Shown: in pieces, positions 56,933 to 64,000 of the stretch | Layout of the letters: every line of letters starts with the position of its first letter | Numbering within the stretch: the stretch's first letter is position 1 | Assembly (NCBI RefSeq): GCF_027580225.2 | Contig: NW_027395283.1 | Location: forward strand, 7,320,501-7,384,500 | Reading direction: 5' to 3' | DNA length: 64,000 nucleotides | DNA from: Misgurnus anguillicaudatus | Taxonomy: Eukaryota > Chordata > Actinopteri > Cypriniformes > Cobitidae | The notes under the pieces: model-generated | Database searches by the model: none | What the model saw: only the letters and a program-made list of their open reading frames with translations | Told to the model about the DNA's origin: nothing | Position numbers and translations under genes: made by a program

Positions 56933-57896
56933 TCAATTCAATTCAATTTTATTTATATAGCGCTTTTCACAATTTGGTAATTGTATCAAAGCAGCTTTAC
57001 ATAATAGATGCAGTGAAAAGCACAGAAAATCGACAGATAGCACAAGCAGTTAAATTTGCTACGGCTATAAATCAACATTATAAGCAAACGTATTACTAAT
57101 GTAACCTTATAGAAGTTAAGCCCAAGAAGGCTGCCTCCCCGGGTTGAAAAACCCCCTAGGAGAAAAAACCCCCGGAATTTTAGCCGGGGAAGTAAAAAAA
57201 AAGTCATAGGAGGAAAAAACCCTTGGGAGGTATATATATATATACACATTGAAACGGAAGGAGATTAAGCGGAGATTAAGCGGAGATTAAGCGGGTACTG
57301 CCGGTGGTCTTTGGTCAGGCATCAGCTGGACATCACGTTGAAGAACAGCTAGTAGATCAGTTGTGTGCCGACTTTCACATGTACCGGAACTGGATCTGTT
57401 TGTCTCGTCCTCGGGATCAAGGACGAGACAGGGAGAGAGAAACAAAATCTTATTAGCGTAGGGGCCGTTCACATAGAAAACAAGTGTCACACAGTAATGT
57501 GGTTTTAGTCAGCTCGGTTCCAGACAGGCTAACTATTGCTGGTTAAGTGTATTACATATAGTTGATGATTTTAGAAACGGAAACAGAACTCGTTTGACTA
57601 AGGCCAGAGGCCCCACTGCCGTCGTTAATACTAACGTACAGTGGCAAACGGTTCTGTATGACATACTATTTTAAGGTCATGGGAAAAGGCCAAAATTGCA
57701 AGCCGGCCATATTTGGCAGTTAAGACTCAATCGAAAACCAATTCAAAGTTTCAGCATATTACTAAAGAGTATTAATGAGATTTACCATGCTTTGAAGTGT
57801 TGACGAAAAAAAAAGGTTTTCATTTATTCATTAATTTATTTATTTATTAGGTTGTACAAGCTAGCTATTAGGAGATAAGTACCATTGTTAAAACAA
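56933..57896 (-). repeat. LINE 3' UTR
   Basis: Includes a GGAGATTAAGC triplication (57262-57294), a (TA)n run near 57230 and the conserved tail found also at 25188-25281 plus 34166-34330. Confidence 0.75.
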
Positions 57897-60800
57897 CTAT
57901 TTGAAAGCCTTGTTAAAGAGAAAAGTTTTAAGTCTAGATTTAAAGTTATCTACTGTCTCTGATTTTCGGACGTCGGTTGGTAAATCATTCCATAGCTTAG
58001 GGGCTAAGTAGGAAAAGGATCTGCCACCTTTAGACACTTTTGATATTTTAGGGATAATTAAGAGGCCAGAATTTTGTGACCGCAATGCACGTGATGGATT
58101 GTATTCTGATAATAATTCTCTAAGATATGAGGGTGCTAGGCCATTTAAGGCTTTGTAGGTGATTAGTAATATTTTAAATTGTATACGATATTTAACTGGT
58201 AGCCAGTGTAAAGATGCCAGAATTGGGCTTATGCGGTCATACTTCTTAGTTCGAGTAAGAACTCTTGCAGAAGCGTTTTGAACTAGCTGAAGCTTGTTGA
58301 CCTGTTTTGCATGGCATCCTCCGAGTAACGAGTTACAATAGTCTATTCTAGAGGTCATAAAAGCGTGGATAAGCTTCTCTGCATCTGATGCAGACAACAT
58401 ATGGCGTATTTTTGAGATATTTCTAAGGTGGAAGAATGCTGTGCGGCAGACATTGGAGATATGGCTGTCGAAGGATAAACTGCTGTCGAACATCACACCT
58501 AAATTCTTAACCGTGGAGGTTGGCACCACAGTGCAGCCCTCTATGGGCAACTTGTAATCTGTCATATTATATTTGTAGCGATTCGGTTCGATAACAAGTA
58601 TCTCTGTCTTATTGGAGTTTAGCATAAGAAAGTTATGTGACATCCAGTCACTTATATCGCTGATGCAGTCTGATAGCTTAGAAAAATTTTGTGTTTCGCT
58701 AGGATGCGAGGAGATGTAAAGCTGTGTGTCATCTGCATAGCAGTGAAACTGTATGTTATGATTTCTGATAATATCTCCCAGAGGTAACATATATAACGAG
58801 AACAGGATAGGACCTAAAACTGATCCCTGCGGTACGCCGTATTTAACCAGGGAGTGATGTGACTCCTCCTCATTTACATAAACAAAGTGATAGCGATTGG
58901 TTAGATACGATCTGAACCAAGCTAGCGCCTGACCACTGATGCCAACATAGTTTTCTAGCCTATTAAGTAAGATTGTGTGATCTATTGTGTCAAAGGCTGC
59001 ACTAAGGTCTAATAATATAAGGAGTGATATTTCACCACGGTCGGATGTTAGGAGAAGGTCATTTGTAACTCTAAGCAGCGCTGTCTCTGTGCTATGGTGG
59101 GGCCTGAATCCTGATTGGAACTTTTCATACGTACTATTATTTGCTAAGAATGTGCGTAGCTGGCTTGCCACTACCTTTTCTAATATTTTGGAAAGAAAAG
59201 GGAGATTTGAGATTGGTCTAAAGTTATTTAGATCTCCCTGGTCAAGGTTTGGTTTTTTAATGAGCGGTCTAATAACTGCTAGTTTGAAAGCTGTTGGAAC
59301 GTAGCCTAATTCTAATGATGAGTTAAAGACATTTAGTACTGGGTTAGAGACTATAGGGAATACCTCTTTGAGTAATTTTGTGGGAACAGGGTCCAATATA
59401 CAGGACGATGATTTGGATGATGCTACTAATTTAGATAGCTCATCTATTGTAGTAGGTTTAAATGACTCAAGATGTTCGTATGGTAGGCAAGCGTTAAATG
59501 TATTACTGGGTAGAGTGGTGGCTGCTTGGGTACCTACAATGTTTTCCCTAATAATCATAATTTTCTTAGTAAAGAAGTTCATGAAGTCGTTACTATTGTG
59601 TGGGAGTTTATTAGTGGGTTCTGTTTGTTCTTTATTTCTAGTCAGTTTCGCAACTATGCTAAAGAGGAAGCGAGGGTTATTATGATTTTCTTTAATAAGA
59701 TTGCTGAGATACGTAGATCTGGCGATTTTTATAGCCTGTCTGTAGTGTTTAACACTATCTTTCCATGCTGCACGCCATACCTCTAACTTTGTGCTTCTAT
59801 AATTTCTTTCCATTTTTCTAGCAGCCTTTTTAAGGGCAGCGGTATGATGGTCGTACCATGGAGCTGGCGTTTTTTCTTTGATTCTCTTTTTTCGAATTGG
59901 AGCTACGGCATCCAATGTGTTAGAACAAATACTGTTCAGGTTTTCTATTACAATATCTAGATCTTCAGGGTTATCTGCTACATGTTTCATTTGGGACAGG
60001 TCTGGAAGAGTGCTAATAAAGTTATCTTTAGTGGTGGAAATGATTGTTCTGGCTAGTCGGTAGCGTATTGTGGATCGAGTGATCATATCTAGAAGTACGG
60101 TGTATGAGACAAGGCAATGGTCTGAAACTGCATCGCTCTGAGGTGATATCTCGATTTCATTAATATTGAGCCCGAGTGACAGAATTAAGTCTAATGTGTG
60201 CCTATGAGTATGCGTGGGCCCTGTCACGTTTTGTCTAATATTGAGAGAATTTAGAATATCCATAAATGCTAATCCTAATGTATCTGTTGGGTTATCAACA
60301 TGTATATTAAAGTCACCAACGATAAGAGCTTTATCTACAGTGACTACGAGGTCAGACAGGAAATTTGATATTTCTTTAAGAAAATCTACATGATGGCCCG
60401 GAGGTCTATAGATTGTAGCAATGACAAAAGAGAGCTGTTTATGGTTACGATCAGTTATTTCCATATTTAATAGCATTATTTCAAATGAATTAAATTTTAG
60501 TTCGGATTTATGGTTTACTTTAAAAAATTTTTTGTATATTGTAGCTACACCACCCCCTCTCCCCTTTAAACGCGGTTCATGTTTATAATAGTAGTCTTGT
60601 GGGGTGGATTCGTTTAAACTAATGTAATCGTCTGCTTTAAGCCAGGTTTCTGTTAAAGAGAGTGCATCTAAGTTTTGGTCAGTAATTATTTCATTGACAA
60701 TAGGTTCTTTATTGGTAAGCGATCTAATGTTAAGAAGGCCGAATTTTAACATTCGAGGTTCATCTGTAAACGTATTGTTTTCTAATTTTATGTTAGTAAG

Positions 60801-60923
60801 ATTTGTACGAGACGAGGTAAACGGTGCTCTGTATTCGTTTGTTCGAGGAACGCACACAGTTGAAATGTGTTGATACTCTGGTAAGATAGACTCTAAGTTC
60901 TGGGATATATGTGATCTTGACAT
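57897..60923 (-). CDS. LINE ORF2: endonuclease-reverse transcriptase, 1008 codons, intact
   Basis: This single open frame starts at an ATG at 60923 ([20 protein letters not shown]). The endonuclease has [51 protein letters not shown] and [14 protein letters not shown]. The RT carries [75 protein letters not shown] and [10 protein letters not shown]. The C-terminal region follows ([46 protein letters not shown]). Catalytic residues of both domains are present and no stop interrupts it, so this copy may still encode active enzyme. It starts 63 bp after the ORF1 stop, the same spacing as in the plus-strand copy. Confidence 0.93.
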   Translation of the reverse strand: MSRSHISQNLESILPEYQHISTVCVPRTNEYRAPFTSSRTNLTNIKLENNTFTDEPRMLKFGLLNIRSLTNKEPIVNEIITDQNLDALSLTETWLKADDYISLNESTPQDYYYKHEPRLKGRGGGVATIYKKFFKVNHKSELKFNSFEIMLLNMEITDRNHKQLSFVIATIYRPPGHHVDFLKEISNFLSDLVVTVDKALIVGDFNIHVDNPTDTLGLAFMDILNSLNIRQNVTGPTHTHRHTLDLILSLGLNINEIEISPQSDAVSDHCLVSYTVLLDMITRSTIRYRLARTIISTTKDNFISTLPDLSQMKHVADNPEDLDIVIENLNSICSNTLDAVAPIRKKRIKEKTPAPWYDHHTAALKKAARKMERNYRSTKLEVWRAAWKDSVKHYRQAIKIARSTYLSNLIKENHNNPRFLFSIVAKLTRNKEQTEPTNKLPHNSNDFMNFFTKKIMIIRENIVGTQAATTLPSNTFNACLPYEHLESFKPTTIDELSKLVASSKSSSCILDPVPTKLLKEVFPIVSNPVLNVFNSSLELGYVPTAFKLAVIRPLIKKPNLDQGDLNNFRPISNLPFLSKILEKVVASQLRTFLANNSTYEKFQSGFRPHHSTETALLRVTNDLLLTSDRGEISLLILLDLSAAFDTIDHTILLNRLENYVGISGQALAWFRSYLTNRYHFVYVNEEESHHSLVKYGVPQGSVLGPILFSLYMLPLGDIIRNHNIQFHCYADDTQLYISSHPSETQNFSKLSDCISDISDWMSHNFLMLNSNKTEILVIEPNRYKYNMTDYKLPIEGCTVVPTSTVKNLGVMFDSSLSFDSHISNVCRTAFFHLRNISKIRHMLSASDAEKLIHAFMTSRIDYCNSLLGGCHAKQVNKLQLVQNASARVLTRTKKYDRISPILASLHWLPVKYRIQFKILLITYKALNGLAPSYLRELLSEYNPSRALRSQNSGLLIIPKISKVSKGGRSFSYLAPKLWNDLPTDVRKSETVDNFKSRLKTFLFNKAFK

Positions 60924-60986
60924 GTCAGAGCTACTAACAGCTACTAACAGCCGATCTATCTGTTTCCTGACCTGGGCCCTGGGTAG

Positions 60987-61247
60987 TCAAACTGTATTAG
61001 AATTTAGAGTATTGGTCAGATTTCTAGAGAGTATAGCATTTCCTTCCGATGACGGATGAAGGCCATCTCTCTTTAGCAGGTCAGGTCTCCCCCTGAAGTG
61101 TTTCCAATTATCTATAAACCCTACGTTATGCTGAGGGCACCATTTTGACATCCAGTGGTGAAGAGACACTAATCTGCTATAAGTTTCATCACCCCGGTAG
61201 GCGGGGAGGGGACCAGAGCAAATTACATTATTAGGGCCCGAGCACAC
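60987..61247 (-). pseudogene. LINE ORF1 esterase C-terminus (truncated)
   Basis: Contains NVICSGPLPAYRGDETYSRL, WCPQHNVGFIDNWKHF and LLKRDGLHPSSEG, matching residues of the esterase at 44280-44540. The catalytic GDS part is lost because the element is truncated just upstream. Confidence 0.8.
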
Positions 61248-61250
61248 CGG

Positions 61251-62397
61251 GGTGTGAGGACCCTATTGTTCTTCAAGGAGTTATTATTATTATTTTTTTT
61301 CTTTTTCTCCGACTTCAGCGGGACTTTAGAGGGCCTAAACATACTCGAAAACTCATGAAATTTTGCACAGATGTCAAGAGTGATGAAAATTTACATGTGG
61401 TGTATGCTTTAGAATTAGGCGTGAGAAAATGGCTCTATAGCGCCACCTACAAATTTTCAACGAAGCAGCCCTCGGACTGTGTTTGACGTACAATTACGAA
61501 ATTCGGTAGGCGTCTGTAGCATGACAAGACCTACAAAAAAGTCTCTTGGAGCGAAGCCGTAAACCAAACAGGAAGTCAGCTATTCTGAGTTATTTTTGTG
61601 ATTTGGGCGCAGTTTTTGTCATTTCCAGGCGTCATACTTTAACTAACTCCTCCTACAGTTTTCGTCGGATCATCTTCATATTTGGTGAGTGTCATCTTAA
61701 GGCCTTTGTGATGCTAAATTGCGAAGGATTTGACTCTACGTAAAAATTTGTGTCGGTTCTGGCCCGACAAAGTTTGATGTTTTCCCATGAAACAGGAAGT
61801 TGCTGGAACTCATGCATACAATGTCCGATCTGTCCCAAATTTCACATGATTGCTAAGAGTCCTGACCTGAACACATCTACATAACAATTTTCATTTATAG
61901 CCATAGCGCCACCAGCTGGCAACCTGAAGGAACATGTTTTAGCGCCACTTTCAAATATTGAATGAAGCAGCCCTTGGACTGTGTTTAACTTACATGTATG
62001 AATTTCGGTATGCTCATGTATTATTACAAGCCCTACAAAAAAGTCTCTTGGAGCAACGCCCTAAACCAAACAGGAAGTCAGCTATTTTGAATTATTTCTC
62101 AGATTTTGGCTCATTTTTTCTCATTTCCAGCAGTCATACTTTAACTAACTCCTCCTACAGTTTTCGTCGGATCATCATCATATTTGGCGAGTGTCATCTT
62201 AAGGCCTTTGTGATGCTAAATTGCGAAGGATTTGATTCTATATTAAAATTTGTGTCTATTTCGGCCAGCCAAAGTTTGATGTTTCGCTATGAAACAGGTT
62301 GCTGGAACTCAGGCATACAGTGTCCGATCTGTCCCAAACTTCACATGATTGCTAAGAGTCATGACCTGAACACATCTACATGTCAATAGTCACTTAT
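61251..62397. repeat. Repeat with GGGCCCGAGCACACC end and about 500-bp internal duplication
   Basis: Begins AGGGCCCGAGCACACCGGGG. A block starting GAAGCAGCCCT(C/T)GGACTG occurs at 61462 and again at 61964, and both contain CTAACTCCTCCTACAGTTTT and GAGTGTCATCTTAAGGCCTT. TATAGCGCCACC motifs recur. Open frames in both copies follow the duplication and do not look like protein. Confidence 0.7.
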
Positions 62398-63057
62398 GGT
62401 TATAGCGCCACCAGCTGGCAACAGGAAGTGACATGTTTACAATGATTATCCAATGTCTGATCTGTCCCAAACTTCACATGATTAATAAGAGTCCTGGACT
62501 GAACACATCTACATGTCAATAGTCACTTATGGTTATAGCGCCACCAGCTGGCAACAGGAAGTGACATGTTTACAATGATTATCCAATGTCTGATCTGTCC
62601 CAAACTTCACATGATTAATAAGAGTCCTGGAGTGAACACATCTACATGTCATTAGTCACTTATGGTTATAGCGCCACCAGCTGGCAACAGGAAGTGACAT
62701 GTTTACAATGATTATCCAATGTCTGATCTGTCCCAAACTTCACATGATTAATAAGAGTCCTGGAGTGAACACATCTACATGTCAATAGTCACTTATGGTT
62801 ATAGCGCCACCAGCTGGCAACAGGAAGTGACATGTTTACAATGATTATCCAATGTCTGATCTGTCCCAAACTTCACATGATTAATAAGAGTCCTGGACTG
62901 AACACATCTACATTTCAATAGTCACTTATGGTTATAGCGCCACCAGCTGACAACAGGAAGTGACATGTTTACACTGATTATGCAATGTCCGATCTTTCCC
63001 TAACTTCACATGATTAATAAGAGTCCTGGACTGAACACATCTACATGTCAATAGTCA
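62398..63057. repeat. 133-bp tandem array (about five units)
   Basis: GGTTATAGCGCCACCAGCTG starts at 62398, 62531, 62664, 62797 and 62930, an exact 133-bp period. Units are almost identical except the last (GCTGACAACAGG, CTTTCCCTAAC). It grows out of the diverged 500-bp repeats upstream and stops where a hAT-like end begins. Confidence 0.95.
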
Positions 63058-63059
63058 CC

Positions 63060-64000
63060 AGTGTTGGGCAAGTTACTAAAAAATTAGTAATTAGTTACAG
63101 TTACTAATTACTTCTTTTAAAAGTAACTGAATTACTCTACCGGTTACTGTATATCAAAAGTAATTAGTTACTTAGAAAAGTAACTTTTAAGTTACTTTTA
63201 TGTCTGCTTTTTAAATGTAAATATGAACAGTACTGAACAGTCAAACAGTAAAATGATATGGATGGGCTATTTTACACGTAAGACTCTAATATATCACATA
63301 CTGTAGGAGCCTATTTTGCTTTAGATTCAACCTTTGAATATTTTTGTTAGAAATTATCTTAATATGTAAACTTAGTTTATTTATGTATATCATTTAGACC
63401 ATTTAGACAAATATTCTGCATGTTTACAAAAATATAAAATGTGTTAAAATTGTGTAGTGTCTCTTTAAAAATTTGGAGACAATTGTGTCAACATGTCAAA
63501 TTTTCTAAAATAAATTATAATTTTTCTGATTTCATATTTATTTTAATAAGTTAGAAACGTCTCCGCTGTGTCCTGCTGACAGGCACGATGCATGTGCAGC
63601 AGATGAGGCAAATTATGGGTCCTCCGAAGGTTAGACCGTCTCATTTCAGTTCTCTTCGCAAACTTCTGAGCGCCTTGAATGGGCAAGTGCTCACCTTTTA
63701 TTGCATGCTTAGTAGGGTGCAGCACTTGAATTGGAACACAGCTTGTGAAGCTTGCCACAGGGACTGCGCTCTTTGGTCATATATTGTTTGTTTTCTGTTG
63801 GATTTAAATGATACACAGGATTAAAGGAAGATATTTACTCAGAAAACGGAGTAGGCTACGTGGATTGTTTTGTCGGACGGACACAGAGCGAGTGGATTGT
63901 TTTGTCAGATGGACACAGAGCGAGTGGATTTTTTGTTCGGATACGGAGAGACTGAAACTAAAACTAAAAGCGAGCTCACACATACTATGGAGTTTTAACA
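63060..64000. mobile_element. Left end of a hAT-like element, continues past the window
   Basis: CAGTGTTGGGCAAGTTACT at 63060 closely resembles the hAT terminus at 40121 and 41608, followed by the same TAATTAGTTAC-rich subterminal region. The right end lies outside. No transposase was recognised in the visible 0.94 kb. Confidence 0.6.
63859..63945. repeat. Short tandem repeat, about 34 bp, 2.5 units
   Basis: GTGGATTGTTTTGTCGGACG then GACACAGAGCGA repeats twice more with small changes. Confidence 0.7.

Larger units (their letters stand above)
56933..61250 (-). mobile_element. L2-type LINE with intact ORF2, 5'-truncated
   Basis: Minus-strand element. ORF1 C-terminus at 60987-61250, ORF2 at 57897-60923, a 0.96-kb 3' UTR and the terminal GCGCTATATAAATAAAATTG followed by a (AATTG)n tail at 56933. 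It is truncated at 61250, inside ORF1, where a different repeat begins. It serves as an intact paralogue for the plus-strand LINE and for the LINE tails at 25188 and 34166. Confidence 0.9.

Noticed and set aside
61546..62389. Two similar open frames (65 and 143 codons) containing LTNSSYSFRRII and KAFVMLNCEGFDS
   Set aside because: They follow the 500-bp internal duplication of a dispersed repeat. Their similarity is due to DNA duplication, and no domain or start context supports coding.

Overview
The window looks like a gene-poor, transposon-saturated piece of a teleost genome, probably a cyprinid. The basis is eukaryotic splice signals, LRR exons of the fish-expanded NLR (NLRC3-like) type, L2/CR1-type LINEs with esterase ORF1, hAT, P-like, piggyBac-like and Tc1-like DNA elements, and many foldback MITEs. 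Nothing bacterial is present: no operons, CRISPR arrays or rRNA/tRNA genes were seen.

Region by region. (1) 1-22.2 kb is the 3' end of a plus-strand NLR-type gene. Three LRR exons (75-248, 12186-12362, 17418-17591), a tiny terminal exon (stop at 21646) and a 3' UTR with polyadenylation signals near 22.13-22.16 kb are separated by introns swollen with insertions. These are a Tc1-like element, a foldback MITE, a decayed hAT transposase gene, an L2-type LINE on the minus strand, a TIR element with a nested MITE, a small hAT with an 8-bp target duplication, a 1.15-kb miniature LTR element, and a 3-kb TIR element that contains a TTAA-flanked element. (2) 22.5-25.2 kb holds a MITE built from repeated GGTTGGTTGTCACA-type motifs, a perfect foldback MITE, and a decayed Ty1/copia pol. 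(3) 25.19-34.33 kb is a Russian-doll locus. A LINE 3' tail is split by an 8.9-kb element (25282-34165, 6-bp target duplication, about 0.7-kb TIRs). That element contains an L2 fragment split by a hAT-like element, inside which lies a TA-flanked element carrying exon-like sequence of a SAMD3-like gene. Its two long TIRs carry independent insertions (a 220-bp MITE and a THAP/P-like element), and each arm preserves the empty site of the other's insertion. (4) 34.3-36.6 kb contains an orphan Ig-domain exon, a foldback MITE and a possible BED-like exon. (5) 36.6-42.96 kb is a Ty3/gypsy element on the minus strand, 5'-truncated and cut by two hAT-type insertions with exact 8-bp duplications. (6) 42.96-54.03 kb is a plus-strand L2 LINE interrupted by a complete LTR element of retroviral type (44777-52635). 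That element has two apparently identical 1443-bp LTRs, a 4-bp duplication, a primer site matching tRNA-Trp and a polypurine tract, but no recognisable gag, pol or env. (7) 54-56.9 kb is unclear repeat remnants, a foldback MITE and a LINE tail. (8) 56.93-61.25 kb is an L2 LINE on the minus strand with an intact 1008-codon ORF2 and truncated ORF1. (9) 61.25-64 kb is an internally repeated element ending in a 133-bp tandem array, followed by the left end of a hAT-like element.

The only host gene supported with confidence is the NLR-type gene. The rest is layered mobile DNA whose order of insertion can often be read from target duplications and from paralogous empty sites in the same window. All family names rest on motifs read by eye; no database search was possible.
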